From Agrobacterium vaccinii (GTDB taxonomy: Bacteria > Pseudomonadota > Alphaproteobacteria > Rhizobiales > Rhizobiaceae), in the NCBI RefSeq assembly GCF_021310995.1, contig NZ_CP054150.1, positions 1,674,001 to 1,738,000 of the forward strand: a stretch of 64,000 nt of DNA, given 5' to 3'. Position 1 is the first letter of the stretch, and each line of letters opens with the position of its first letter. Of this stretch, positions 17,949-27,210 are shown piece after piece. A program made the position numbers and the translations under genes. The notes below the pieces were generated by a model. That model made no database searches, had not been told where the DNA came from, and worked only from the letters and a program-made list of their open reading frames with translations.

Positions 17949-17977
17949 AAAAGGCTCGCCGTCGCGGCGAGCCTTTT
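17949..17977 (+). terminator. Rho-independent terminator of the MscS-type gene
   Basis: AAAAGGCTCGCC pairs perfectly with GGCGAGCCTTTT around a 5-base loop (12-bp stem); the 3' arm supplies the T run. Confidence 0.9.
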
Positions 17978-18091
17978 GCATGTCGTAATCAGGCGTTTGG
18001 GCGGCGGTGCGACATTGCATAGTCTGGCCCCAACGGGCTTGATAAAGCCTGCGTGAAAGCGGACGAACAGGCTTCAAGGGGAATTTTCATT

Positions 18092-20605
18092 ATGAAGACA
18101 CATGCGCGGGCGGTGGTGATCGGTGGCGGCGTCGTTGGTGTTTCGACGCTTTATCATCTGGCCAAGAAGGGCTGGAGCGACGCCGTTCTGATCGAGCGCA
18201 AGGAGCTGACATCAGGCTCCACCTGGCATGCCGCTGGCCTGCTGCCGCTGTTCAACATGAGCTATTCCGTCGGCCAGATCCACAAATATTCGGTGAAGTT
18301 CTATGAAGAGCTTCAGGAAGAAACCGGCATGAATGTCGGCTTTTCGAAGGTGTCTAACATTCGTCTCGCCCGCACTAGGGATCGCTGGGACGAATATATG
18401 TACTATTCCGGCATTGCCGAAACCATCGGTGTCAACGTCAAGATGCTGACGCCGGAAGAGGTGAAGGACGTCTGGCCGCTCTGTGAGACCGATGGCCTGC
18501 TGGGTGCCATCCAGCACCCCGACGATGGCTACATTCAGCCCGCAGACCTCACACAGGCTCTTGCCAAGGGCGCGCGCGACCGTGGCGCCACCATCTATCG
18601 CAACACGACCGTCACAGCACTTGAGCAGCTTGAGGACGGTCACTGGAAGGTGACGACGGACAAGGGCGAGATCATCGCCGAGCATGTCATCTCCTGTACC
18701 GGCAACTTCGCTCGCAAGACCGGCGAGATGGTCGGCATCAACATTCCCGTCATTCCGGTCGAGCACCAGTATATCGTCACCGAACCACACCCCGCCATTC
18801 TGGAGCGTCGCAAACAAGGCCTGCCGGAAATGGGCGTGCTGCGCGAATCCGATAGCGCCTGGTACATGCGCGAAGAGGCTGGTGGCCTTATTCTCGGCCC
18901 GTATGAGGTCGGCGCGCCCGTCTGTTATGTCGATGGTCCCTCCGACCAAAGCGAATACGAGCTGTTCCAGGAAGAGCTCGACCGCCTGATGCCGCACATC
19001 GAAGCAGCAATCGCCCGCGTTCCGGCCTTCGGTGAGGTCGGCATCAAGAAGGTCTATAACGGCGCCATCGCCTATACGCCTGACGGCAACCCGATTGTCG
19101 GCCCTGCACCGGGTCTGAAGAACTTCTGGCTGAACGAGGGCCACTCCTTCGGCATCACCGCAGCCGGTGGCGCGGGCTGGCAGCTGGCGGAATGGATCGT
19201 CGACGGCGAGCCTACGCTCGACCTGATGGGCGTTGATCCACGCCGCTTCGGCCCCTATGCGACAGAAGGTTACCTCATCGCCAAGAACGAGGAGGCCTAT
19301 GCCAACGTCTTCACCATGCACTACCCGGATGAAGAGCGCGTCGCCGCCCGTCCTTTGAAGACCACGCCGATCTATGACCGCCTGAAGAAACTCGGCGGCG
19401 TCTTCGGCTCCGTCTACGGCTGGGAGCGCGCCAATTGGTTCGTGCCGGATGGTTACGAATTGAAGCCGGAAGAGCTTGGCGTAGGTGCCGACGTCATCAC
19501 CAACCACAATCATGCACCAGCACTGGATGATGGTCGCATCGTTGAGAAATGGTCGTTCCGCCGCTCGAACTACTTCGAGCATGTCGGAAACGAGGTGAAG
19601 AACGTCAGCCAGAATGTCGGCGTGCTGGATATGTCGGCCTTTGCCAAGATGGAAGTCTCCGGCTCCGGCGCACGCGCATGGCTGGACTCGATCCTCGCCA
19701 ACGCCATCCCCAAGAAGCGCGGGCGCATTGCGCTAACCCACCTTCTAACCAAGGACGGCGGCGTGAAGGCGGAATTTACCGCCTATGAGTGGGCACCGGG
19801 TCGATTCTATCTCGTTTCCGCCGGTGGTCTAGAAAATCACGACCATGACGTACTGCGTCGCCTCGCCCCGACGGATGGCTCGGTTATCCTCCAGCCGATC
19901 ACGCAGAAATACGGCGTGCTGGCATTGGCCGGTCCGAAGTCGCGCGATGTGCTGAAAAAGTTGACCCGCACCAGTCTCGATAACAAGGATTTCCCTTGGC
20001 TCACCGCCAAGGAAATCTCCGTTGGTGTCGCGACGGCCCACGCACTGCGTGTCAACTTCGTCGGAGAACTGGGCTGGGAGCTTCACCACCCCATCGAGAT
20101 GCAGGCCTATATCTTCGACCGGCTGATGGAAGCCGGAGCGGAGTTCGGCATCAAGCCCTTCGGCATTCGCGCCATGGTCTCGATGTCGCTGGAAAAATCC
20201 TACCGCAACATGGGCCGCGAACTTTCGGTCGAATACAATGCCTACACGTCAGGCCTCGACCGCTTCATCAAGCCGGAAAAGCAGTTCATCGGTCGTGACG
20301 CTGTGGTCGCAGGCAAGGAAAAAGGCCTGAACTGGCTCTTCTCCACCCTTGTGGTCTCCGGCAACACGACAGTGGACGCCCGCGGTTCGGAAGCCATCTA
20401 CAATGCTGCTGGCGACGTCGTCGGTCGCGCCACGTCAGGCGGCTTCGGCTGGCGTATCGGCAAATCGCTGGCGCTCGCCATGCTGTCGCCGGATCACGCC
20501 GCCATCGGCACCAAGCTGAAAATCAAGATACTGGGTGATCTCTACGACGCCGAAGTGGTGGTAGAAAGCCCGTTTGATCCCGATAACGCCGTGCTGAGAG
20601 CCTGA
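18092..20605 (+). CDS. FAD-dependent oxidoreductase fused to a GcvT domain (sarcosine/dimethylglycine dehydrogenase-like)
   Basis: The 837-residue protein combines an N-terminal DAO-type flavin domain (Rossmann GGGVVGVSTLYHL at ~11-23; SGSTWHAAGLL, where the histidine is the covalent FAD site in this family; TPDGNPIVGPAPG) with a C-terminal aminomethyltransferase GcvT half (about 450-830; GELGWELHHP, MGRELSVEYNAYTSGLDRF). Family members oxidatively demethylate sarcosine or dimethylglycine and pass the one-carbon unit to tetrahydrofolate. The precise substrate is not evident and no partner genes adjoin. ATG 18092 follows AAGGGGA. Confidence 0.9.
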   Translation: MKTHARAVVIGGGVVGVSTLYHLAKKGWSDAVLIERKELTSGSTWHAAGLLPLFNMSYSVGQIHKYSVKFYEELQEETGMNVGFSKVSNIRLARTRDRWDEYMYYSGIAETIGVNVKMLTPEEVKDVWPLCETDGLLGAIQHPDDGYIQPADLTQALAKGARDRGATIYRNTTVTALEQLEDGHWKVTTDKGEIIAEHVISCTGNFARKTGEMVGINIPVIPVEHQYIVTEPHPAILERRKQGLPEMGVLRESDSAWYMREEAGGLILGPYEVGAPVCYVDGPSDQSEYELFQEELDRLMPHIEAAIARVPAFGEVGIKKVYNGAIAYTPDGNPIVGPAPGLKNFWLNEGHSFGITAAGGAGWQLAEWIVDGEPTLDLMGVDPRRFGPYATEGYLIAKNEEAYANVFTMHYPDEERVAARPLKTTPIYDRLKKLGGVFGSVYGWERANWFVPDGYELKPEELGVGADVITNHNHAPALDDGRIVEKWSFRRSNYFEHVGNEVKNVSQNVGVLDMSAFAKMEVSGSGARAWLDSILANAIPKKRGRIALTHLLTKDGGVKAEFTAYEWAPGRFYLVSAGGLENHDHDVLRRLAPTDGSVILQPITQKYGVLALAGPKSRDVLKKLTRTSLDNKDFPWLTAKEISVGVATAHALRVNFVGELGWELHHPIEMQAYIFDRLMEAGAEFGIKPFGIRAMVSMSLEKSYRNMGRELSVEYNAYTSGLDRFIKPEKQFIGRDAVVAGKEKGLNWLFSTLVVSGNTTVDARGSEAIYNAAGDVVGRATSGGFGWRIGKSLALAMLSPDHAAIGTKLKIKILGDLYDAEVVVESPFDPDNAVLRA

Positions 20606-20832
20606 CGCGAACACATTACGACACTTTCAGTTACCTCGGCCTTATCAACGATAGGCCGGGGTGACGGAGAGGTTAGCAGGCACGGATAATTTCTGTGACC
20701 GGCGGATAACGGAACGTGCAGGCACCACAGCCAAACTTCACAACGCGTGCGTCATCAACACGCGCGGCTCTAGGGCAGCGGGAAGCTGTTCTATACCGTT
20801 AGATCATAAGGAAATTGACCCGCCGGATGCGA

Positions 20833-21627
20833 TCAGTCTGCGTCGCCAGCCGAGATGTTTTGTGCAAGCGAGATCGCCACGCGGCGATCGTCTTCTGCTG
20901 CCACGGAGAAAGCCTGCTCCTGCAGGTTTTGGATCCATTTGCAGTTGACGGAGGAACACTTGTCCAGCGCAGCCGTCATGAAAGCGAGGCCACGAACGGT
21001 CTGGCCTTCCTGAAACAACAGATTGCCGAAGATCGACATTGCACCGGCATGACCGTGCTTGCGGGCCTGGTTCAGCCACTTCTTGGCCTGCTGCGCGTCG
21101 GCACGACCGCCCTCGCCCGCCAGGATCATCTGCGCGAGTTCGAACTGCGCCTCGGCAACGCCGAAGGTAGAGGCGACCTGGAAATAAAGCTGGCGCGCCT
21201 GAGACAGGTCCGTCTTCACGGGGCTGCCGGGAATGCCGTGGCGGTAGTAATCGGCAAGCGAAAGCAGGGCGTTCACGAAAAAGCCCGTGTCTTCGGAACC
21301 GGGCTCCACGCCCTGGCTGGCAATCTCGCTGTAAATCTTGAAGGCTTCGAAGTCATTCTTGGCCACGCCGTCGCCAAAGGCATACATATTGGCAAGCGCC
21401 CAGCGGGAGCCCGTATGGCCCTTTTCCGCAGCATAGCGGTATGCCTCGACAGCATCGTCCTTCTTGCCGCTCTTGTAAGATTTGAAGCCGAACTTGAACA
21501 GGTCGAAAGGGCCGGATTCCTTGGTCACGCCGGAATTGATATCAAAAGCAGCAGCAGGCATTGCAAGCGTTGCAAGCAATAACCCGGTACACAGCGGTTT
21601 CAAAACGTTGATGTCACATTTCAGCAT
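20833..21627 (-). CDS. exoR: ExoR, periplasmic negative regulator of exopolysaccharide synthesis
   Basis: The 264-residue protein is recognisable as ExoR by SGPFDLFKFGFKSYKSG, AEKGHTGSRWALANMYAFGD, SDFSQARQLYF-like repeats and KKWLNQARKHGHAGAM. It has a signal peptide (MPAAAF) and Sel1-type tetratricopeptide repeats. In Sinorhizobium and Agrobacterium ExoR binds the sensor ExoS/ChvG in the periplasm and holds the ChvG-ChvI system off; proteolysis of ExoR at acid pH or during host contact releases it, switching on succinoglycan and repressing motility. It stands alone here. Confidence 0.95.
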   Translation of the reverse strand: MLKCDINVLKPLCTGLLLATLAMPAAAFDINSGVTKESGPFDLFKFGFKSYKSGKKDDAVEAYRYAAEKGHTGSRWALANMYAFGDGVAKNDFEAFKIYSEIASQGVEPGSEDTGFFVNALLSLADYYRHGIPGSPVKTDLSQARQLYFQVASTFGVAEAQFELAQMILAGEGGRADAQQAKKWLNQARKHGHAGAMSIFGNLLFQEGQTVRGLAFMTAALDKCSSVNCKWIQNLQEQAFSVAAEDDRRVAISLAQNISAGDAD

Positions 21628-21964
21628 TTAAACGGACTTCTCTCACTCTTCCCGGCGTATAGCGAATACTCACGCAATACTGCAAAGCCAATTCACACCA
21701 GGCTGCAACTTTGGAACACACTGCGTCTTTCCAGCCGCACTTTTGACAGTGCTGCCAGTCATGGCTTCCGGCGATAGATCAGTCTTTGCATGGGAACAAA
21801 TGTAGGAGCCGTTTCCGGCAATATAACGGCGTTGGACTGCCGTCATAATCGTCTGGAGCAAGACCACGAATTCAATTCGTGCGTTTACTTGCTTAGACAC
21901 TGAATCCACACTTATTTTCACATTAACCACTTCCGCAGACCCCCTGTCGAAGCTTGCATATTCT

Positions 21965-22020
21965 TCCATTTCCCGCGCCCTCGAAGACAAACAAGCAACT
22001 TGTTTGTGGCGGGAAATGGA
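21965..22020. repeat. Nested inverted repeat (compound hairpin)
   Basis: An outer perfect 12-bp arm pair (TCCATTTCCCGC at 21965-21976 and GCGGGAAATGGA at 22009-22020) encloses a second perfect 9-bp pair (ACAAACAAG at 21987-21995 and CTTGTTTGT at 21999-22007, loop CAA). No T run follows on either strand, so it does not look like a simple terminator. Confidence 0.85.
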
Positions 22021-22100
22021 CAAATAGGCAGGCATTCTTACGCTACGTGAAGGTTGCAGAAATATGTTGCCAAATCGTCACAATATTGCGAGCGGGCAAC

Positions 22101-22130
22101 AAAAAAACCCGGCCTTGGCGGACCGGGTTT
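22101..22130 (-). terminator. Rho-independent terminator of the FadL-type gene
   Basis: Read on the minus strand, AAACCCGG and CCGGGTTT form the stem ends, followed by a seven-base T run, about 20 bases after the stop codon of the FadL-type gene. Confidence 0.85.
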
Positions 22131-22150
22131 CAGAATAGTTCAAGCGCTGA

Positions 22151-23398
22151 CTAGAACTTGACTTTAAGCGATGTCGAAACAGCCGCAACGAGGTCGTTAC
22201 CAAAGCTGTAAGAGGCGTCATTACCGTAGACCTGACCGTTGATCGTGGTGAGACCAGAGGAACCACTTGTGAGGATGCCAAGAGCACCAGCAAGACGCAG
22301 TTCGACATTTTCGGTAGGAGAGTAGGAGACACCGGTACCCAGCGTCCACGTGTCTGTCTGAGTACCGAAGCCCTGAGAGGTTCCACGATCCCATGTTACG
22401 GTTACGGCGCCGCTCCACTGATCATTGAACTTGTGACCTACGCCGCCTGAGATAGTCCAGCCGTCGCGATAACCCAAATCAAGGGAGGTAGCGGGGTTTG
22501 CTCCACAGATAGGCACACCTGCCGTCGAGCAGTAAAATGGGACTTTCGAAAATTGGCTCCAGTCAACCCACTTCACAGAACCGAGCGCAAGCCAACCAGG
22601 TGCTATACCCGTCTGAAACTTGAACTCAAGCGTGTCTGGCATCGCCTGTGACCCGGAAACAGGCACGACTGGACCACCTAGTGCCGCGACCTGCGAAAGG
22701 TTAAGCGTGCCCGTGATGTCGTTCAACTTCACTTCACTATTATAAACAAGGCTCGCACGAAGTGCGTACTCTGGAATTTCATACGCGATGCCTGCGCGCC
22801 ATCCCCAGCCATCACCTTTCAAATCAAGGCGACCAACACCTGTACCCAAAATATTAGCTGGCAAAACTTGACGTTCTTTAAAGCCAGAAAGCTCCTGATA
22901 AAAACCACCCCCAATGAAGCGAAGCTGTCCTTGTCCGACATCAAACTTGTAGGAACATGTTAAAGCATAGTTATCGCTCTCTACCTTGGTTTCGATATTC
23001 TCATTTATACCCGCCCAATTTCTTCCCGGCTTAGTATGCGCGCCCCAAGGCTGGGAGTAATCAACCATACAATCCGTGGCATCACCGAATCCAGCTTTTA
23101 AGCCGACTCGAGGTACCCAGTAATTTTCGCTATCGTCTGTTGATGAAGACAGATTGTTGTTGTCGCCATTCTGTCCGAGAAGCGGGTTATTGCCGGTGTT
23201 CGTATCTCTCGCATTCTTCAACTTACGCTGAGGAGCAACGAACGTCGCAGTCGATTCTGCTGCAAATCGTGAACTATCAAAAAGCAGGTCAATATTATAC
23301 CCGCCGCGCTCCAACCCACCCGCAAACGCAGGCGTCATCGATGTCAAACCGACGGCAAAGCTCAAGGCACCACTTAAAATGATATTTTGTTTTGCCAT
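22151..23398 (-). CDS. OmpP1/FadL-family outer-membrane transport protein
   Basis: The 415-residue protein has a signal peptide (cut near AFAGG) and the features of the FadL/OmpP1 beta-barrel family: N-terminal hatch region (RGGYNIDLLFDSSRFA), alternating amphipathic strands, WRAGIAYEIPEYALRASLVYNS, and a C-terminal strand ending in Phe (SLKVKF), the outer-membrane insertion signal. FadL channels take up hydrophobic compounds such as long-chain fatty acids. ATG 23398 has a GGGGAGAG ribosome site. Four cysteines occur in the barrel region, unusual for this family. It is a monocistronic unit with its own terminator. Confidence 0.9.
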   Translation of the reverse strand: MAKQNIILSGALSFAVGLTSMTPAFAGGLERGGYNIDLLFDSSRFAAESTATFVAPQRKLKNARDTNTGNNPLLGQNGDNNNLSSSTDDSENYWVPRVGLKAGFGDATDCMVDYSQPWGAHTKPGRNWAGINENIETKVESDNYALTCSYKFDVGQGQLRFIGGGFYQELSGFKERQVLPANILGTGVGRLDLKGDGWGWRAGIAYEIPEYALRASLVYNSEVKLNDITGTLNLSQVAALGGPVVPVSGSQAMPDTLEFKFQTGIAPGWLALGSVKWVDWSQFSKVPFYCSTAGVPICGANPATSLDLGYRDGWTISGGVGHKFNDQWSGAVTVTWDRGTSQGFGTQTDTWTLGTGVSYSPTENVELRLAGALGILTSGSSGLTTINGQVYGNDASYSFGNDLVAAVSTSLKVKF

Positions 23399-23935
23399 GT
23401 CTCTCCCCAATCAAGGCAATGCGTTGGGAAAAACGTGCCGTGCTTTGAAAAAAAAGGCAATCTACCGCCTGCTGAGTAAAGCGTTTTGCACTGCAAAAAT
23501 AATTTACGTAAGATGCCCATCTACAGCGTATACGGGTGCTTTACAGCTAATTTGTTCTAACTATTAGGGATTAATCAGGCCAAAACGGAATGAAATCCCA
23601 CCAATTGGCCGTTGTGTGACTCTGCCACCACAGCCATGTTTTTCACATTCAAAAGCCGTTATTTCGCCTGCTTCGCCCTATGGTCGCATCTGTCGTCGAG
23701 GTTTCTGCAAAATTGTGAAGCGATTCTCTTGCTCGGCATCATTGCCGTCAGCATGGGGCAGAAACCGCTGATCCGTTGACAGTCTCCTGAAACAGAGCTG
23801 CCGAAAAAGTTTGGCGGCATTTCCGTGTCGTGGTACTGGATCGGCAAAATCGCCTCCTGAAAATGGCTGGCTTTCCAATCAAACCAACATGTCCGCTGGA
23901 ACGCACGTCGCGCTCTATGGCGGTGCGGGTGTACG
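23399..23935. other. Intergenic region between the FadL-type gene and trmFO
   Basis: In these 537 bases I see no gene with a ribosome site or recognisable protein. The part next to the FadL-type gene (23440-23600) is AT-rich and probably carries its promoter. Short open frames on the minus strand at 23659-23946 are judged non-coding. Confidence 0.5.
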
Positions 23936-25408
23936 ATGCAAGACAAGACTTATTCCCCCATTCATGTCATTGGCGGCGGGCTGGCCGGTTCTGAAGCGGC
24001 TTGGCAGATTGCGCAGGCGGGCGTTCCTGTCATTCTGCACGAGATGCGCGGCGTGCGCGGCACGGATGCGCATAAGGGTGATGCGCTGGCGGAACTCGTC
24101 TGCTCCAACTCCTTCCGCTCGGATGATGCGACAGCGAATGCCGTGGGTGTCATTCACGCGGAAATGCGCCTTGCCGGTTCGCTGATCATGGCCTGCGCCG
24201 ACCGCCACAAGGTGCCTGCTGGCAGCGCGCTCGCCGTAGATCGAGACGGCTTTGCCGATGCGGTGACGGCAGAGCTTGCGGCCCATCCGCTGATCACTGT
24301 CATCCGCGAAGAAATCTCAGGCCTGCCGCCGCAGGAGTGGGACAACACCATCATCGCCACCGGCCCACTCACCTCGCCCAACCTCGCTGCCGCCATTCAG
24401 GCCGAAACGGGTGAGGATGCACTTGCCTTTTTCGACGCCATCGCTCCCATCATCCACCGAGACAGCATCAACATGGATATCTGCTGGTACCAGTCACGCT
24501 ATGACAAGGTCGGCCCCGGCGGCAATGGCAAGGACTATATCAACTGCCCACTGGATGAGCAGCAGTACCATGCCTTTATCGACGCGCTGATCGCGGGCGA
24601 TACGGTCGGTTTCAAGGAGTGGGAAGGCACGCCGTATTTCGACGGCTGCCTGCCCATCGAAATCATGGCGGAGCGTGGACGCGAGACGCTGCGCCACGGA
24701 CCGATGAAGCCGATGGGCCTGACGAATGCCCACAACCCGACAGTCAAGGCTTACGCCGTAGTTCAGCTTCGGCAGGACAATGCGCTGGGCACGCTTTACA
24801 ATATGGTCGGTTTCCAGACGAAGCTGAAATACGGCACGCAAGCCGATATTTTCCGTATGATTCCGGGTTTGGAGAACGCCGAGTTCGCGCGTCTCGGCGG
24901 TCTGCACCGCAACACCTATATCGATTCCCCTCGCCTGCTCGATCCATCGCTGCGGCTGAAATCACGGCCCTCGGTGCGCTTTGCGGGCCAGATCACCGGT
25001 TGCGAGGGCTATGTCGAAAGCGCCTCCATCGGCCTTCTGACTGGCCGCTTTGCGAGCGCCGAACGCAAGGATGAGCCGGTCAGCCTGCCGCCTGCGACCA
25101 CCGCACTCGGTTCGCTGCTCAGCCACATCACCGGCGGCCATCTTTCCACAGATGAAGAGCCGGGCAAGCGTTCTTTCCAGCCGATGAACGTGAATTTCGG
25201 GCTGTTCCCGGAACTTGCGCCCGGCTCCATCGTCAAGCCGGAGGGCGTGAAACGCTTCCGCGGCAAGGACAAGACGATCATGAAGCGGCACCTCATGGCC
25301 AAGCGTGCGCTGACCGATTGCGCATCATGGCTTGGCGTTCCCGCCCCTGTGTTCGCTCAAGTAGAAGAGGACGGCGACGGCGTGGAGGCAGGGGCATCCG
25401 CCGCCTGA
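23936..25408 (+). CDS. trmFO: Methylenetetrahydrofolate-tRNA-(uracil-5-)-methyltransferase
   Basis: The 490-residue flavoprotein is TrmFO (formerly Gid): Rossmann motif [12 protein letters not shown] at residues ~11-22, [19 protein letters not shown] with the functional cysteine, [20 protein letters not shown] block, and C-terminal [11 protein letters not shown]. It makes ribothymidine at position 54 of tRNA using methylenetetrahydrofolate and FADH2. The last ~52 bases overlap the 3' end of the convergent minus-strand gene. The C-terminal tail is acidic and Ala/Gly-rich beyond the conserved domain. Confidence 0.96.
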   Translation: MQDKTYSPIHVIGGGLAGSEAAWQIAQAGVPVILHEMRGVRGTDAHKGDALAELVCSNSFRSDDATANAVGVIHAEMRLAGSLIMACADRHKVPAGSALAVDRDGFADAVTAELAAHPLITVIREEISGLPPQEWDNTIIATGPLTSPNLAAAIQAETGEDALAFFDAIAPIIHRDSINMDICWYQSRYDKVGPGGNGKDYINCPLDEQQYHAFIDALIAGDTVGFKEWEGTPYFDGCLPIEIMAERGRETLRHGPMKPMGLTNAHNPTVKAYAVVQLRQDNALGTLYNMVGFQTKLKYGTQADIFRMIPGLENAEFARLGGLHRNTYIDSPRLLDPSLRLKSRPSVRFAGQITGCEGYVESASIGLLTGRFASAERKDEPVSLPPATTALGSLLSHITGGHLSTDEEPGKRSFQPMNVNFGLFPELAPGSIVKPEGVKRFRGKDKTIMKRHLMAKRALTDCASWLGVPAPVFAQVEEDGDGVEAGASAA

Positions 25409-25854
25409 TCCTCTGAAATCTCCGGCAGGCTTTCGGCGGCTTCCAGATAACTGCCGAGCAGCCACAGAGAGACTTCCGCCGCCTCGCCTGCCGATTTGAA
25501 CCGGTACGCGCCGCTATATTTCGGCGCGTCGACAAAGGTCACCACGAACCCGTCGCCGGTTTCCAGTTGCTCCACCGTAATGCGCTCGGGATCGATCAGC
25601 ATACAGGCGTGGTGCTTGCCCATATTGCGCATGAAACCGGCCTTGTTATCGTGCAGGCGCACGAACACCGCCATGCCATCTGCGGTCATGTGCAGGCTGC
25701 GAATGGCTTCGGTTGGAAAGGCGCGCGCGAAGTCGAGAATGGCCTGTCCGGTGTCGTGACTGTCACCATCACCCGCATCCCGCTTCATGCGCCAGAAATA
25801 CATGCCAAGAAAGCCGAGCGGAACGAGAATGACGATCCAGATCAAAGGGTCCAT
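25357..25854 (-). CDS. Single-span membrane protein, unknown function
   Basis: The 165-residue protein begins with one membrane helix ([18 protein letters not shown]) and a basic stop (RMKRD), so a cytoplasmic domain of ~120 residues is expected. That domain has an alternating strand/helix pattern ([27 protein letters not shown]) but I recognise no family. The tail is Pro/Ser/Ala-rich. Its 3' end overlaps trmFO on the other strand by 52 bases. It lies ~100 bases downstream of the phytoene-synthase-like gene and may belong to the same transcript. Confidence 0.75.
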   Translation of the reverse strand: MDPLIWIVILVPLGFLGMYFWRMKRDAGDGDSHDTGQAILDFARAFPTEAIRSLHMTADGMAVFVRLHDNKAGFMRNMGKHHACMLIDPERITVEQLETGDGFVVTFVDAPKYSGAYRFKSAGEAAEVSLWLLGSYLEAAESLPEISEDQAADAPASTPSPSSST

Positions 25855-25953
25855 CGACGTTGCTCCATGCGGCTGCTCGTGGTGGTGGTGGCGGGAAAGT
25901 GTCTCATCGTTTCCGGTTCATAGCCAGCGAACCTTGCGCGAATGTTGAGCAGG

Positions 25954-26802
25954 CTAAAACCGCTTCAGCACCGAAGCCTTGCCCAGCAGCCACTGCCTCC
26001 GCAGCATCGATGGCTGAATATCCTGTTCGAACAGCCCGGCCCCTGCCCGGCGCGCGTCGGCAATCACCCTGCCCGTCAGTGCCACCGGAATGAAGGCCGG
26101 AAACACGGGCTTGGGTATCGTTGCGCCACGCGCCTTTTTCAGATGGTCTTGCGCGTGGACGCAGAAAATCTCGATGGCTGCCGCAATGCGCGACGTGTCC
26201 TTGCCTTCCAGAAACGTCTCCCGGTCCAATCCTGCTGCCGAGAGCATGTCGAGAGGAATATAGACCTGGCCGCGCCGTCTGTGCAGCGGCGCCAGCAACA
26301 GCATTCCCGCCATGGCCTGCGCCACGCCTGCGTGACCGGCGGCATGCGCGCTCAGGGTCGCATCGGCTGGCGATAGCACAAGGCTGCACAGCTGGATCAG
26401 CGCCGATGCCGTTTCCCCGGCATAGCCTTCCAGCGCGTTTCGATCTTCGAAGGGGTCGTCATAGAGATCGAATATCCGGGCGTCGATCATGTCGATCAAT
26501 GTCTGGCGCGGCAGATCGAAGGTTTCGATGGCGCTCAGCAGCCCTGCGGCGACAGGGTTGGCAAGGCTTTCGCCATGCGGCGATCCATCCAGAAAATCAC
26601 GCCACCACTGCATCCGCACCTCGCCCGGCAAGGCTTCGCGCACGAGGTCGCGAATGCGGGCAATCTCGGCGTTGAAGGCGTAGAGCGCAGAAAGAGCGGG
26701 GCGTTTGTCTTCAGGCGAAAGCAGACAGGCGAGATAGCGGTCTCGGTCGAGATCACGCAACATCGTCAGGCACGCGTCCTTGTCTGCCAACGGCTCGGTC
26801 AT
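25954..26802 (-). CDS. Squalene/phytoene synthase family protein (NDUFAF6-like)
   Basis: The 282-residue protein has the all-helical squalene/phytoene synthase fold: LSALYAFNAEIARIRD, RMQWWRDFLDG, and YIPLDMLSAAGL. The Asp-rich catalytic motifs of true synthases (DxxxD near the first and second helices) are not intact: the first reads NAEIA. That is typical of the group containing the mitochondrial complex I assembly factor NDUFAF6, so a non-catalytic role is likely. It lies 15 bases after the Mth938-like gene, in the secDF transcript. No carotenoid or hopanoid genes are near. Confidence 0.85.
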   Translation of the reverse strand: MTEPLADKDACLTMLRDLDRDRYLACLLSPEDKRPALSALYAFNAEIARIRDLVREALPGEVRMQWWRDFLDGSPHGESLANPVAAGLLSAIETFDLPRQTLIDMIDARIFDLYDDPFEDRNALEGYAGETASALIQLCSLVLSPADATLSAHAAGHAGVAQAMAGMLLLAPLHRRRGQVYIPLDMLSAAGLDRETFLEGKDTSRIAAAIEIFCVHAQDHLKKARGATIPKPVFPAFIPVALTGRVIADARRAGAGLFEQDIQPSMLRRQWLLGKASVLKRF

Positions 26803-26817
26803 GACTGTTCCGCTCTT

Positions 26818-27210
26818 TCAGCCTTCGACGGCAATCAGGGCTGCCGCAACGGCACGCGCTTCCGAAAGCATGATGTTGTAGGTGCGCACCGCAGCACCCG
26901 TGCTCATCGGGTCAGCAGCAATGCCTGCGTCCCGCAAAGCCTGCTTCAACTCTTTGGGAAGCACGCGCATCGTATCGCCCATGCCAACCAGCAGGACTTC
27001 GATGTCGCCAGCCTGCGCAATGATCCGCGAAAAATCCTCGACGGACAGTTTTGCCGGATCATCGACGCTCCAGCCGTGAATGCCAGAGGGCAAGCAGAGG
27101 ATGGAGCCGCGATGGGACATGTCGGCAAAGCGAAAGCCGCCATTGCCATAGGCATCGATGGGCGCCCGGCCGGGAAAATGGGCCGGGCGTATTTCTATAC
27201 CAGCCGCCAT
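26818..27210 (-). CDS. Mth938-like (DUF498) domain protein, NDUFAF3-like
   Basis: The 130-residue protein is a single Mth938-like domain (RGSILCLPSGIHGWSV, EVLLVGMGDTMRVLPKEL, ALRDAGIAADPMSTGAAVRTYNIML). The human member NDUFAF3 is a complex I assembly factor, and linkage of bacterial members with protein-insertion genes has been noted. Its ATG overlaps the secDF stop (ATGA), so expression is coupled to SecDF. The bacterial role is not established. Confidence 0.9.
   Translation of the reverse strand: MAAGIEIRPAHFPGRAPIDAYGNGGFRFADMSHRGSILCLPSGIHGWSVDDPAKLSVEDFSRIIAQAGDIEVLLVGMGDTMRVLPKELKQALRDAGIAADPMSTGAAVRTYNIMLSEARAVAAALIAVEG

Larger units (their letters stand above)
21628..22150. other. 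Intergenic region between exoR and the FadL-type gene
   Basis: This 523-base gap holds a nested hairpin at 21965-22020 and the FadL-gene terminator at 22101-22130. A 121-codon frame on the minus strand (21670-22035) has no ribosome site, no recognisable domain and runs through the hairpin; I do not call it. The promoter of exoR should lie in the left part. Confidence 0.6.

Noticed and set aside
20634..20661. Bulged hairpin after the FAD oxidoreductase gene as a terminator
   Set aside because: The stem is good but no T run follows on either strand.
21670..22035. 121-codon minus-strand frame between exoR and the FadL-type gene
   Set aside because: No ribosome site, no domain, and it runs through the nested hairpin.
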